In this document: positions 1 to 12,200 of the stretch, in pieces
Position numbering within the stretch: position 1 is the first letter of the stretch
Layout of the letters: every line of letters begins with the position of its first letter
Assembly: GCF_949987535.1 (NCBI RefSeq)
Contig: NC_080077.1
Span: forward strand, 36,049,389 to 36,113,388
Source of the DNA: Balaenoptera acutorostrata
Lineage: Eukaryota > Chordata > Mammalia > Artiodactyla > Balaenopteridae
Direction: 5' to 3'
DNA: 64,000 nucleotides
The notes under the pieces: model-generated
Database searches by the model: none
What the model saw: the letters and a program-made list of their open reading frames with translations, nothing else
Told to the model about the DNA's origin: nothing
Program-made: the position numbers and the translations under genes

Positions 1-1574
1 CAGATCCTGAATATCTGCACCATAAAACGTGGGGGATTTAAAGGCTGTGGGAGGCTCCCTTTGAAAAGGACTCCAGAGACGGCCTTTCTAATCCGGGATA
101 CTTGAGCCGGATGGGATGAGATTGCAAAAGGGGATGTAAAAAAGCAATTTGGTGAACAAGTTCAGGGAAATAAACACGAAGAAAGAATTTACTTTTTTCA
201 CTGTGTGTTGTGCAGACATATGTTAGTTTGGATGAGGACAGGAATGGGCGTGTAAATAAATAAACACACACAGTGAGAAGCTGCAGTTCTTGAGCCATCC
301 CAGAAAAGAACTAGATGCAGTGGGCAGGAAAAGCTTGTCAAGGAATAAGTGCTGCTCTGAAGAAACATAAGGAAAACATTAAATAAACGGCGAGTGTATT
401 CTTTCTCTCTTGACACTATGCTTTAGAATAACTTTTTCCTGATCCATGTTACCGTTCTATTAAATGTGTATTTACTTGCCTGGCTGAGCCTTGCGTCCCT
501 CGACTGTCCTTACAGCTTATGGAAAGCTTGCCATGGCCTATTTTGTGCAACATAGCACTTTTTTTTTTTTAAATCAAGAAAACAGCGCTCACAGAAGCCT
601 GTGGCTGCCAATGAATTCCAGGGCCCAAGCCTAAAGCAAGTTAAAAACCATAGGCTCAGCATAGAAGTCAACATTTGCTTGCTATTTTTCTCCAGAAAAC
701 ATCAAAGTCCCAGGGAGTTTAGATAACCAGGAGTTTGAGTCGGGCCAGGAGAATAGAATAGTTTTGGACAAAGATAGAGGGTTAAACACATCCAGGCTAG
801 TTACGGCAACTTCTCATCTCTCCTTTTTCTACCTCCCCCACCAGGCAGTGACAACAGTAACAAGTTATTTTTGTCACTTGCAGCAGTGGCACTTTAAGGA
901 AAGAAAATGATTGTCATATTGTTGAATCCATACTGCAAATATGTGAAAGGGGGCTGTGCTCCAGAAAGAGAGAGCAAGCCCAATAGTTTGGAATGGTACA
1001 TGACTGGTAGTGATGAGAGATGTTTGGCAAAGTTCGGGCTGACATCAGTCATTACACCACAGAGCTAACATGCAGATCCTGAAAATGCTCAACTCTCCAG
1101 TTACTCAGATCTGGAGGCATCTGAGTGAGTAAGTCAAGCAGGGTCCTCCGGGTGGTGTCTGTGTAACTGATGCAGCTAGAAGTCATCCCTGAAATAGAGA
1201 GCAGACAGCAGTATTTAAAAGCCATTGAAATGAGTAGATGAAGGAAACTACTATTTTTAGAGAGAGAAATAAAGGAGACAGAATTATTATAGCAATTTTT
1301 AAAATGACTAAATGGTTATATAGTATTAAGAACATGAGAAAATCAAGACCCATGATGAATTACTTTCTGTCAACAAGAAAGAATGTTCTTCCTCCCAGAT
1401 GAAGTTATGGGACACTTATAAAATTGTGGTGAGCACTGGCTGGTGTGCCTATTTTTAAAAACTTTCACGAATCAGTTCTTTGCTGGGCTCATTTAAAAAG
1501 TGAATATCTGGTAGTACTTAAGACAGATTATTTACTACCTCAGAAAATTTTGTTTGACTACAGAGTTTTAACAG
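1..1574. other. Unassigned non-coding stretch
   Basis: I recognise no gene, RNA or repeat family here. The only notable item is a T tract near 559-570. Reading frames in both directions are short and look random. Confidence 0.5.
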
Positions 1575-1750
1575 AAAGAGGCTGTGTGTTGTGGTAAGAA
1601 GGGCAAGAAATCTAGGGATCAAGGTGAGTCCTTGTTCTGAATTTATTGTTGTGTTTCAGCTTTCTATATCTGAAAAATGAAGGAATTCAAGTAAATCATC
1701 TCCAAAGTCCCTTTCAGCTCTGAAAATAATGGCAATATATCCAAAAAAGA
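1575..1750 (+). repeat. Probable MIR SINE relic
   Basis: The order of motifs fits the core and 3' part of a sense MIR: a line resembling 'gtgtttcagctttctatatctgaaaaatga' in divergent form, followed by a stretch about finishing low-level diagnosis of the tail. Divergence is high, so the family call is a moderate-confidence reading by eye. Confidence 0.4.
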
Positions 1751-2374
1751 AAGACAGACTTGTAACTGCAAATGTCAACGCTATTTCTAGTTATGTGACA
1801 TCACATCTTTCACTTACGGAATTATGTTTAACTGAATAGGTCCAGATTTAGAAATCTGCCTGTAAATGAGTTGATTTTCTGGAAATGCCTAAACCCTTAC
1901 AAGAATCCTAGATGACGCTGGCCTGGCAAATTAGGTCCAGGACTAGTTTAATCTGTCTAGATGTCTCTAGACTTTGGGACAAGGAGGAACACATTTTAAA
2001 CCTCGGATTCTGGGCAGACGCCCATAGAGATTAGGGAAAAGGACTTTTGCACCTCATGGAGATACTACTCAATCTCCTTTTGTTTTTAGGAATTGTAAGT
2101 GAGGAAGGAACATGGATTTTACTGAGTGCGGCCTTTCCTTTTTATTCTATGTTAGTCCTTTCTTTTTCCTACTCATATCTTTGGATGAGGACTGATACCC
2201 ATGTCTCCTTTGTCCCAGGAAACACTTCAGAAAGTCAACAGTGAAGCTTGAGTGGCTGTGGTCACAGACTTAGGCTGAAGGATTACTGTCGTCGACGACA
2301 TACAAGTCCGATAAGATGTTGTGGGCAAGGCTACATGAGGGATAATTTTAATGAGCAACTTTTTTGCAGTTGCT

Positions 2375-2480
2375 CTTGCATGTGTTATCTCAAAACAGCC
2401 TCAAAACACATTGTTTCCTAGATGAGACAACGTAAGCCAGAGAGATAAAGTTGCTTGCCTAAACTTATATAGAAATTATT
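2375..2480 (-). repeat. MIR relic, antisense
   Basis: The segment reads as reverse-complement MIR: a 'tgttatctcaaaacagcctc' block followed by a 'gatgagacaacgtaagccag' block and 'aaagttgcttgcct'. These match the order of the conserved MIR core in antisense. It is a short divergent fragment. Confidence 0.5.
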
Positions 2481-2869
2481 CTGGTTATATTACCCCAACA
2501 TCTATTTTCTCTGCCCTTCCTGACCCCCAGGATGTTGATTTCTATGGACAAATCCCCAGAACTTTCTTCCTCTGATTCCTGGTTGAGTTCAGTCAGTGAG
2601 GGCACCAGCAGGAGATCAGAGTATGGGAGGAAAGAGCGATTCTGCTCCCTCCCTTCTTCGGCATCATTCTGGAAATGGCTGTATCCCTAAGGGTGACCAC
2701 AGCTCCGTCAAGCAGCCCCTTTTCTGTGGCCCTAGTTCTTAACCAGGTTTCAATAACACCATTGACTCTCCCTGCCTCTTTACCTAGGAGTGGAAATGGC
2801 TAGTTCCTGGGTGCCTTAACATCTCCTATTGTTTCCCTTCACTTTGTGCTATTACAAATAGTCCTTTTT

Positions 2870-2990
2870 AAAAGTATCTTCCAAAAATTCTTGCGGGGTC
2901 CTGAAGTGACACATAAGTGTCAGAGCTGGGTCTTGAAACAAGGTCATCTGACTTAAAGCCAGTGCTTTTTCTACCATGTCGTCTGGCCTT
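2870..2990 (-). repeat. Probable MIR 5' part, antisense
   Basis: The motifs 'cagagctgggtcttgaaaca' and 'taaagccagtgctttttcta' match the antisense 5' (tRNA-related) half of MIR. It may be the continuation of the relic at 2375-2480, separated by unassigned sequence, or an independent copy. Confidence 0.4.
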
Positions 2991-3414
2991 TCCAGAGGAA
3001 TGCACTCTGATTAAAACTGAGTTGGGTGAAGGGGAGGGAAATAGAGGAGGCTGCAGGGTTACAAGCCAGGAAGGCTTCGCAAGTAAAGAAGCAGGCGTAC
3101 AACAGACATCAGAGCATGGCTGTGGGCTAAACCAGAGGGGAAAACTAGAATGAGAATGGCAAGGAGCAAAGCGAAGTTCATGTTCAAAATTGTAGCCAGG
3201 CATCAGCAACAAGGTGATACATAGGAAGGGAAGGAGCAAGGTAATCAGGATACAGCAGTAGCAAAAGATAATGTTGATTTTAAGGCTGTTTTGAATAAGT
3301 CATTTTTTATATTTATTTTTTCCTGCTAAGTCTAAAACCAGTCTTTTACAATCCATAGGTGAGTGAGGGTACTTTATTGGAAAGGGTAGTGAAGGGTGGC
3401 AGCTAAGGTAAATC

Positions 3415-3640
3415 AGTCATCCCTTCATTCCACAAATGTATATTGATGGTGCCTGCTATGAGTGACTCCAGGCTGGACAAAGAAGCAGAGACTTATGCAC
3501 GGTCTTTAAGACAAGAATATGGAATGGATGACTTTATAGGTTGTATTGGTGCTCTGGTTAAAAACAATGTTATGGTTTATGACAGAAATAAAATGGCATG
3601 TAGAGGCACATAAGGGCATGTTCAACAACAAGCTTTAAGG
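3415..3640 (-). repeat. L2 3' end relic, antisense
   Basis: It begins with 'cattccacaaatgtatattg', a divergent form of the antisense L2 terminus, then a 'tgcctgctatgagtg' segment. This is the common antisense signature of the L2 3' tail. The far boundary is uncertain. Confidence 0.45.
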
Positions 3641-3784
3641 AAACATTCATCAAAGCAACTCTATTAAAAAACAAAACAAAACAAAAACAACCTCTCTCTA
3701 GCTATATATTTACCTATCATTTATGGTTTACATTTGTTGTTACCAATGCATTTGGGTGGCTACTTTTGGTCAGCTGGTTACCCT

Positions 3785-3990
3785 TATTTCAGCATTCACT
3801 GGACACGTGGCAAGCACCACGCTAGGCTCCAGGGATGCAAAACTATGAGGACTAGGGCCTTGCCCTCCAGTAGAACACCCTCAGTGAGGGAGACAGCCAC
3901 ATAAACCATTAAAGCTTCCATGAGATAAATGCTATGTGATAAGGCTGGTGGTATGTTGTGGGAAGAGGAAAAAGGAACAATGCTTTGGGG
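3785..3990 (-). repeat. L2 3' end relic, antisense
   Basis: Ordered motifs are 'ctccagggatgcaaaac', 'ccttgccctccagtagaaca', 'gtgagggagacagccacata' and 'gctatgtgataagg'. Together these are the antisense L2 3' end, where the phrases for summary size, 'gagcttac...gggagacagac' and 'gtgctatgat', occur in this order. Confidence 0.6.
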
Positions 3991-4671
3991 AAAGGGGGGT
4001 GGGAGATAAACTCTGTGTCTAAGACGGGTAGCATTTAAAGGACTAATGGTGAGTCTTAAAATGCGGATAAGGAGGGATTCCTTCCCTTGCTTAGACTGGC
4101 CCTAATTCCGAGGTGGAAGGATAAGCTCTCCTTCTATCTTGTTTTGTGAAGGTCGGTGGTCAAGGTTGGCTGCCTGCTTGCTAGGGAGGCAGCCATGCTC
4201 CTGGAGTGGTATCAGGCCTCCTCCTCCTCCGGCAATTCAATGTGGCTCAATATTGACTATGTGGGAGTGTTGTTAATGGCTGATACCTATGCAGGGGTCT
4301 TTGTGGGTTAATGATTTGACCAGTTTACTGTAGCTGCACTGTGGGTGGATTCCTCTCATGGGAGAAAAATGACATGTCATTTCTCCAATTTCTTCTAAGT
4401 GTTTGAGTATATTTAGAGTAAGCAACAAAAAACTGGAGGTCAGCCTTCCTAGGTGTCTGGCTGGTCTCATTCTCCCACCCTAGCCCCAGCGCTCCACCAT
4501 CCGCTACACATTCTGGTATTTCTTTGCAACATGTTCTCCCAGACAGGGTTTTGGTCACCCAACCTTACCCAAACGTCCCCTGCTGAGTCTCGTCCATCGG
4601 GCAATCTAGCCCTCCCCGCTTTAGAAGCGCCCTACTCTGAAACCTAACCCTAGCTCACACGTTAGTGATGG
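3991..4671. other. Unassigned stretch
   Basis: No recognised repeat or gene. It contains a short CTC/CTT-rich patch near 4218-4232. Overlapping short frames on both strands show no recognisable protein motif. Confidence 0.4.
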
Positions 4672-4880
4672 CAGGGGTCCCCAACCGCGGCCTGTTAGGT
4701 ACCGGCCGCACAGCAGGAGGTGAGTAGCAGGAGGTGAGTAGCAGGGCGAGCAAGCAAAGCTTCACCTGCCGCTCCGCATCGCTCTCACTGCTGCTTGAAC
4801 CATGCTCCCCACGCTGCGATCGTGGAAAACTTGTCTTCCACCAAACTGGTCCCTGGTGCCAAAAAGCTTGGGGACCGCTG
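4672..4880. mobile_element. Short hAT-like non-autonomous DNA transposon
   Basis: The left end reads 'caggggtccccaaccgcgg' and the right end 'cttggggaccgctg', imperfect inverted termini in the style of hAT elements. The interior keeps motifs such as 'cctgttaggtaccggccgca' and 'ccaaactggtccctggtgcc' known from a common mammalian non-autonomous element whose exact name I cannot give. The element is strongly deleted internally and no 8-bp target duplication is evident. A 14-bp unit is tandemly duplicated inside at 4713-4740. Confidence 0.65.
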
Positions 4881-7532
4881 TAAAGGATTAGCTTAGCTCT
4901 GCCATTCTTTCTTTCTTCTCTACCCTCACGTAAACCTTTCTAGAAACATATTTTGATTTTGATTTCATGTTGGCCTGGGTGGTATGCCCCAGATGTAGGG
5001 AAGATGTAAGGCTACTTTTTCTCTATGTGGGCATATGACTGTACATATTTTTAATCTGTCTAGTCCCATTGCTGAAATTGTTCACATGTATACTACTTGA
5101 AATCATCATAATTAAAAATTTATTTAAATGCAAATATTCCCGAGAAAGTTAAGAATGAGTGAATTATTTTAATTAGATTGTTTTTGCTTAACAGATCTCT
5201 GACATGTGGCAAGGGAAGAAGGTCCAACATGTGCAGGGCATTATGAAACGTGAGTATGTGGAGACTTGTGTTGAATAAGGACGCTCAGTGACTATGGGAG
5301 GTTGAAAAGTAAGGGCAGAAACAGAAGCTGAAAGAAAAAGCAGCAGAAGGGGCGGTGTGACTGTTTCAAGGATGAACTTAGTTTTCTAGGGGTGACCCAA
5401 TGAAGCATTAACAAAAATGTAAGTTAGACAACTTATTGCAATTCCCTTACCATAGGAGGAGATTATGGCAAAGATTAAACAATGGATTGTTCTGAAAATA
5501 ATTTAAAATTCCCTGATACAGCTTCACCTGAGAGTAGGCATGTCCTATGACTTAGGAAAGAAGAAAAATTGTACAGAAAGTGCTCTGAAGATTGAAAATA
5601 GATGAGTATATACTCTTGAACACAAAAAGGTGAGGCAAAACATACTATGCCATTTTTACGTTTTATCCATTTTCTTTTAAAAATTAATTGTTATCAAAAT
5701 TGCTGCTATTGTTGCTACTTTTTAGTGAGAATTATATGAAAGGATTTTCTCTGATATGAATAACTTATAAATGCTTAACTGGGGGAACCCTCAATGACAA
5801 CATAGATACTTCTGATTGTATACTAGGACCCATGCTACATTTTAAATAAAGACTGTACCAGCTAATGAAAAACACTTTAATTTATAGCCCTGAAGTTTAA
5901 TATTCTACATTGCTTAATTTGAAGATACCAATTTTGAAAATGTTAAGCACATGAATTTTTCATTCTCTTGAAAATTATGTTGCCCTGCGGCTACTGTATC
6001 TATTGAATCAAGGCCATTTATTATTTGTGGGTTAGGGCAGATATCACCTAGACCACAATTTCATTGTTCTGCTTTGAGTCTCAGTGTTGCCTTTCTTGAA
6101 TTCCCAGTAATATTCACCTTGCCATAGATTTTTTGAGAGTCAAGATATTTCTATACTTTAAAACTTCCCTTTATGTATACAAGCAAGGTTGGAGATCCAA
6201 ATATAGAGTTCCACTGAAAGTCACAGTGTAGCCACTAAAGATTTCCCTGTCAGAAGGAAGAGGACGTGGAGAATTCTTCTGGAACAGGAAGAAATACAGT
6301 AGGAGAGTAAGACAAAGAAGTCATAGTCTAGTCTCCTCTTGACAGGCAATCATTCATGTCTCTTTTCACATAGGAGGGATACAATTGTTACGGATATTTA
6401 GGGCCTTGTGTTAAAAGTTCATAAGGAACTTATAATCAAAGATCAGAGGATGAACTAAAATTCCTCCCTATACTGGTGGGACCTAACATAATAGTTCAAG
6501 GACAGACCTTCTTGGGGGCCGGAGACATCTTGTACAGCAGTCAAGTATGGGTTGAAAGTGACCACAGGAGTTTCCCTATAATAATCATAATGCCAGCCCT
6601 GGCATGGCTTCATGTGGTAGCCATGTGAACGTTCAGCAAATAGTCTTATCTCCCTTTGCTATGCTTTCTAGACATGTACAGAGATTTCATATCCCTCGCC
6701 CTCCCTCCCTTTAAAGTTAGGCATAGAATGTATACGTGGAAAGAAATGAGAGTAGAAGTGACACTAAGTCACTTCAAGATAAAAGCTTTAAGAACCAGAG
6801 TCAGGTTTACCACATTTTCTTTCTAGTGCTGTGATGTTCATGGAAGCACAGGACAAAATGAAACCTTCTTCAGACTAGGTCCCTGGGGGACTATGGTGAA
6901 CAGCCCTCTCATTCCCTATGTGCTGCTGACTTTGTTGGACACACAGCATGAGTGAGAAATACAGCTTTGTAGTTATTGGGCTACTGAGATTTCCCTTAAG
7001 TCAGATTCTGATTCCTTCAGTCAATATAGGTCTGAGCATATGTCAGTCAAGATAAGTGTGCAGAAGGAGAATAAATAAGAGAATTAAAATAGACAATTTC
7101 CATCATAATAAAAATAATGGATAATTTACAGGGTAAGATTCAATAGGTTCTTACTGATAATGGGCAAAATCGACTGAAAGATGGCACAGCTGAATCCCCT
7201 GGAGTAAGATATGTTTGCTATTGATGAATTAATATATATGTGTTTTAGAGAACTTGAAGGGTTTGGTAGTTAATCTAATTTTTCATACTTGGCCAATATT
7301 TCAGTCTGGTGCTACAACTCCCTCCCACTGAAGTGCACCTTATTGCTGTGACTGTGGCGCCCTGGAACACCAAGTCCTAAGGGGCTTCAGGATGCTTTAC
7401 ATACAGGGCTCTGTGCTGTGACCGCCATTAGATGGGAGCTGGAATACAATAGGGAAACCTGTTTGCCGCTTGAACTTGAGGCAGGAGAACACATAAGGCA
7501 TCCTTGAGATGCAAAAGTCTGCATTGTTTTTT
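4881..7532. other. Repeat-poor unassigned stretch, 2.6 kb
   Basis: I recognise no repeat family, gene or RNA. The sequence is AT-rich with short random frames only. It is one of the longest segments in the window without a recognisable transposon. Confidence 0.4.
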
Positions 7533-7832
7533 GTTTTTTTAATTAATTAATTTATTTATTTACTTATTTTTGGCTGTGTTGGGTCTTCGTTTCTGTGCGA
7601 GGGCTTTCTCCAGTTGCGGCAAGCGGGGGCCACCCTTCATCGCGGTGCGCGGGCCTCTCACTGTCGCGGCCTCTCTTGTTGCGGAGCACAGGCTCCAGAC
7701 ACGCAGGCTCAGTAATTGTGGCCCACGGGCCCAGTTGCTCCGCGGCATGTGGGATCTTCCCAGACCAGGGCTCGAACCTGTGTCCCCTGCATTGGCAGGC
7801 AGACTCTCAACCACTGCGCCACCAGGGAAGCC
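7533..7832 (-). mobile_element. CHR-type SINE (antisense), full length
   Basis: The T/A-rich tail comes first (TTAATTAATT and TTTATTTATT units), then the body from 'ttggctgtgttgggtcttcg' to 'ccaccagggaagcc', the tRNA-derived head in antisense. A 13-bp target duplication (ctgcattgttttt) lies at 7520-7532 and 7833-7845. The element is close to the other long CHR copies here, so it is fairly young. Long frames crossing it on both strands are by-products of the SINE, not genes. Confidence 0.93.
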
Positions 7833-8039
7833 CTGCATTGTTTTTAAAGACCTTGCAAGGAGGAGCTTACAATCTTCTTTGCAAGCTTTAAAAAATACAG
7901 AACAAATTTTATTTCACTCTAATGCAGCTTATGCCAACATAAGTTTTCTGTACTGAATTGAAATTTCAAAAGCAAACTAGAATCTTTGCTTAGAAACTGG
8001 TAAAACTTCTGGTTCTTAATGAAAGTTTTAGTTTAATTT

Positions 8040-8108
8040 GACTCCCCAAATTCATGGAATTCTAGAACTGGAAGGGCTCTTAGAGATCACTTAGTGTATA
8101 TATATATA

Positions 8109-8173
<65 letters not shown>

Positions 8174-8265
8174 GTTTTGTAGATGAGGAAACTGAGACCT
8201 GAAAGATGAGATGACCTGCCCAAGGTTACACTGGCAAAGCTGAGACTAAAGCCCAGTCACTCTCA
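8040..8265 (-). repeat. Ancient MIR/L2-class relic split by a TA microsatellite
   Basis: The left part has 'ctagaactggaagggctctt' and the right part 'gatgaggaaactgagacctg' with 'cctgcccaaggttacactgg', a motif order shared by ancient mammal-wide repeats in antisense. A TA/TG microsatellite has expanded between them. Exact family is uncertain. Confidence 0.45.
8095..8168. repeat. (TA)n/(TG)n microsatellite
   Basis: About 74 bp of nearly pure TA dinucleotides, interrupted once by a short TGTGTGTG run near the left end. It is likely length-variable. Confidence 0.95.
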
Positions 8266-8999
8266 TTACTAGGATATTTTTGACCACACCAAGATTCTGA
8301 ATGCAGTTTCATTTAGCATTCAGTGCTTCATCACTCGTGCTGTTTTAGAAATCTGTATCCTTTTGTTTCACATCAGTGGAGTCTGAGAACAACTCATTCA
8401 TTCACTAGTTCAATTCTTTTGTTCACTCACATTTATTCAACATTCCTTTACTACCTTCTTTGGGCATTGCCCTTGCTCCTCATTACCATTTTCAAAGGAA
8501 GAACTCTTAATACAGTTTAAAATATTATGAATTTACCCATTTCCTTGGGTTAAACACTTTAATTCTGGTTCTTTTAATAATTCCTCATAGACTTTCATTT
8601 ACTTGCATTTGCGAAGTCTAGGGTCAGATGAATTCTGAATATAATAGAAGGAAGATCTAATATTTTTGTATTTACTTTCCTAACTGAAGCCCATATTTGT
8701 TTTTATAATAGAGAATTCCAATATGGATTTGCTATACAAGTGGCCCTGTTTTTTTTTTTTCAGTTGTACTTAAGGAAAAAAAAATTATACCCTCCTCAAT
8801 TAAATAAGGCAATGTGTTTATTCCATGTAATACCCTATACTTGTACTGCTGAAATTGCCACTTATTTTCAAATTACTTCAATGTATGAAAATCACTTGGA
8901 TTCTGCTTCCAGACTAACAATTAGTGAGAATGATGAATGTCTGCTACGTGGACAAAAAGCATAAATGTATTAACTTTTGTGAAAATTATACCAAAGAAA

Positions 9000-9240
9000 T
9001 GATGAGCACAGGTCTCCAGGAGCTCATAATTTAGTTATGAGGAGGACAGAAAGAGGTTACAAAGGTTACTCTTTAGACTACAGAGAAATGAACAGAACTA
9101 GATCAGTGCAGTCAAGGTATCAGTCTTTAAAGACTTGGGTGTTAAGCCAGATTCTGAAGCAAATCTAATGAAGATATAGGGAAAGGGTAGTTCAGGTGTT
9201 GAAGTTCTTCCTGTTCAAAAGAAAGACTTAGGCTTGAATT
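9000..9240 (-). repeat. L2 relic, antisense
   Basis: The phrase 'ccaggagctcataatttagt' with a following 'gaggaggacagaaagagg' fits the antisense L2 3' region. The remainder is too divergent to set the right boundary. Confidence 0.4.
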
Positions 9241-9579
9241 TTTCTCTCTCTCCTTTGAGACCAATTGAATGACCCAGTCTGTGCATCTGCCCCTTCAGAA
9301 CATTCAGATTTCCTTTCAGCAGCAATTCCTGAGAGCTCACATTCCAGTGTCCACACAAGGCGCTATGGCGTGTCGTCACATTCGTTCACCTAATCGTTTT
9401 TCCAACGAGGCAGGTTGCCAGGTTATTCTCAATCTTCCCCTCCATGCTATTAGTCTTACTCACCACTGGAATCTAAAATATATAAGTAATGTATGTGGAG
9501 GAGAAGGAGAGCGGAAGGGAAGGCGGGTGAGTAAGTGCTAGCTCTAGCTCTGGCTCCGTTCCCAAAGATGTCAGTTTAA

Positions 9580-9745
9580 TAAGCCTTGCTGCTCACATGT
9601 GGTCCACAGAGCAGCACCCCAGAGATTACCTTGCTAGAAATGCAGAATCTCAGGACCCACTCTAGACCTGCTGAATCAATCTACTGAATCATTTCAACCA
9701 TGTTCCTGGGTGATTTGCATGTCCATTAAGGTTTGAGAAGCTGCT
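9580..9745 (+). mobile_element. MER5A-type non-autonomous hAT-Charlie element
   Basis: Ordered motifs 'catgtggtccacagagcagc', 'ttgctagaaatgcagaatct', 'ctgctgaatcaatctactga' and 'ttaaggtttgagaagctgct' are diagnostic of MER5A. Both ends are present or nearly so. The element is old and non-coding. Confidence 0.85.
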
Positions 9746-10575
9746 TCACAATATAATCATTTGAGGGAGCTTTTCAAAGTACTGATGAACGAGCTCTATT
9801 TCAGCACAATTAAAGTAGAATCTCTGGTTGTTGGGCATCTGTATGAGTTCAACATTTCCCAGGAGGTTCTAGTCAGTGCCCCTATATCCTTTTACCAGAT
9901 GACGAGAGGGAATAGACCCACAAAGCAGGGAGGTAAACATGGAAAGGAGAGAATGTGGGATGAGATATACGTTCCAAAATATCTGATAGGGTCTAAGCAG
10001 AGGTGGAGGTGGGTAGAGCTCAAATCAGTCTGTGTCCCCTTAACTTTATCAAGAGACGCTGCTGTACCTAGATCAGTGAATAATTTTCAGCAACTCTAAA
10101 TCTCTTTGTTTGGGAAAGGGGTGATGCTGAAAGGGAACATTTCAGAGAAGATAACCAGAGTATTTAGGGGAAGACAGAGAGCAAATCAGAATGGTTAACA
10201 TGACTGAGAGTCTTAGGGTTCAACACGAAGGGAATGAGTAGGTGTTCTTCAGTACTGTGGAAAGCTATCCTTTGGATTTCTTTTATTTAACCCCCAAGTT
10301 GAGGAATACTGATTTCAAGAATATGTAGTCTTTTTATTGGTATATGTGACGCAAAGGGCAACCACACATTTCTAATACTGGTGTGAATTATGCTCATTGC
10401 ATCTGTTCAATATATCTACCCTCTTGGCATAGAATACCAAATTGGTCTGACAGATTAATGCTTCATAAAATTGTTAGCTGTCATCTAAGACCTTGTTCTT
10501 TCTAAGACCTTGCATTGATTTATATAATTATTTAGATTTTTATTTGTTATAGTTTTGTAGTAGGAAAATACCGTG
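9746..10575. other. Unassigned stretch
   Basis: A 112-codon open frame lies at 9761-10099 on the plus strand, but it has no recognisable domain and its composition does not differ clearly from the surroundings. I treat it as random. Confidence 0.35.
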
Positions 10576-10579
10576 TATT

Positions 10580-10870
10580 TTAAATACCTACACAGAGAAA
10601 TGTGTGGAGTACTCTGCTATGTGCTACAGATTAAAAAAAAAAGAATATTAAAGGATACAGCCCCTGCCTCTGAAGGAGGTGGGGGGGATGGTCAGAACTT
10701 GTATGCACAAAAAAATAAACAACATTGAAGCAGAGCACATACTGAAAGCCAAATTGGAGATTCAGACAATAAGTGCTAAAGAAGTTGGGAACGCTATTAT
10801 GCCTGTGGGTATTGAGCTTTGGGCCTCTCCCTCTAAAAGATGCCTATGTGAACTAGGAGACTATATTCTA
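10580..10870 (-). repeat. Probable L2 3' relic, antisense
   Basis: 'gctatgtgctacagatt' then 'ggatacagcccctgcctctg' follow the order of the antisense L2 tail. An A tract and a G8 run (10679-10687 area) interrupt it. Confidence 0.4.
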
Positions 10871-11769
10871 TTTCATCACTTTTTCTCACTTATAGCTTTA
10901 ACAATCATTTAACTTCTCTTAAGATTAGTTAGCTGAATGCAAAAGCTCCCTGGATTTCCCCTGGTGCTAAACTTAAAGGTACTTCAGAGACACAATGAGT
11001 TATCTTACCAAGTTTGAATATCTAGGGAAATTACAAGACCTTAAGATAATTAGCCTTTGTAATATGCTTCCAAACTGGACATTTGGCAGATAACTATTGT
11101 CCTGCCTTCTCATTCTAACAAGGGGTTGTGATTTTCCCAACAAAGGCAGAGGAGTTGCAAAACAGCAGGACTTTGCTACAGTTAGTAATTAATGAGGTGC
11201 TAAAAGTGCCAGAGCAGAGGCTCCCAGACACAGTGTGTGACTCAAAGGGATAAGAAGCACCCAGAATTTCAAACAAAAGTGTCACTTAAATAAACAGAAA
11301 GTCAAGTGAGTCCAGTCTGTGGAATGGAAAATGGTCTACGGACGTCAGGAGTCATCACACAACTGTGTAATACAATATAATAAAGATTAGTCACTACATT
11401 TTGCAACTTGTGAAAAAGGAGTTCTTTTCTCTCACTCCTGCAGAAAGTGAGAAATTATCTGCTTTGCAGTATTCAGTGAAGTCAAAATGAACTCTCAATG
11501 TACCAGAGTGTCCAAATAAATAACCAATTTGTTACAGGTTCCCACCAGCATGACTTTCCTCTCCACCTTTAATGTATATTAATCAATCAAGTTAATTATT
11601 AATATTAGTAGAGAAGCCAAAGTACTTTACTGATCAACTAATAGCTGGGGACCCAAGGTCTAATGAGAAATTTCTTCACCGAGAGGAGCATTTTTGAGAG
11701 AGAAGGACATAAGGGTCATTTTGGACCATGAGAGCTGCCTAAAGTGGAACATGTTTTCCTGCAGAGTAG

Positions 11770-11840
11770 AATTCCTACGTAAATTCGGATATAAATTCGT
11801 AGTAAATTTCCTACGTAAATTACGTATTCCTACGTAAATA
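11770..11840. repeat. TACGTA-containing short repeat cluster
   Basis: A 13-bp unit (ttcctacgtaaat) occurs exactly at 11772-11784, 11808-11820 and 11827-11839. The palindrome TACGTA occurs four times (11776, 11812, 11821, 11831). This is unusual in CpG-depleted mammalian DNA. I know no family or function for it. Confidence 0.85.
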
Positions 11841-11918
11841 CTGTTAAGGTATTTCAAATTAAGATTTTATGGTTTCTTCTCTCATGTTATTTTCAAGTTT
11901 CTTGAAATACTCTTTTTA

Positions 11919-12036
11919 GGGAATTCCCTGGCAGTCCAGTGGTTGAGACTCGGCACTTTCACTGCTGGGGCCCAGGTTCGATCCCTGGTCCGGGAACTAA
12001 GATCCCACAAGCTGCATAGCATGCCTCTCCCAAAAA
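11919..12036 (+). mobile_element. Short CHR-type SINE, sense
   Basis: The tRNA-like head reads 'ttccctggcagtccagtgg' and continues through the box-B-like 'ggttcgatccctggtccggg' and 'aactaagatcccacaagctg'. It ends in a short A tract. It is the short CHR form, about 115 bp. No convincing target duplication is visible, so it is older or trimmed. Confidence 0.85.
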
Positions 12037-12129
12037 TATGCTATTTAAATTTTGGGGTGGTAGATACTAAAATAACACTTTAATGGGGTCTACCAACCTA
12101 GAATAGCAGAAGCTCATTAAACAGGTCAC

Positions 12130-12200
12130 TAAAATATCTATCTATATCCATAACTCCATCTATATCTGTATACATATATACATATATATATATGTACTTT
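12130..12200. repeat. Degenerate TATC/TA microsatellite
   Basis: Alternating 'tatctatctatat' and 'catatatacatata' units form a short impure simple repeat. Confidence 0.8.

Noticed and set aside
2868..3239. 123-codon minus-strand frame
   Set aside because: No domain is recognisable, it overlaps an antisense MIR relic at its end, and there is no promoter or splice evidence.
7560..7956. Overlapping open frames of 90-130 codons on both strands
   Set aside because: They lie in an antisense CHR SINE and its flank. The same peptide phrases recur at 20274-20499, 30819-31238 and 57281-57541, so they come from the SINE sequence.
9761..10099. 112-codon plus-strand frame
   Set aside because: No recognisable motif and no coding signature; length is within chance expectation for a 64 kb window.
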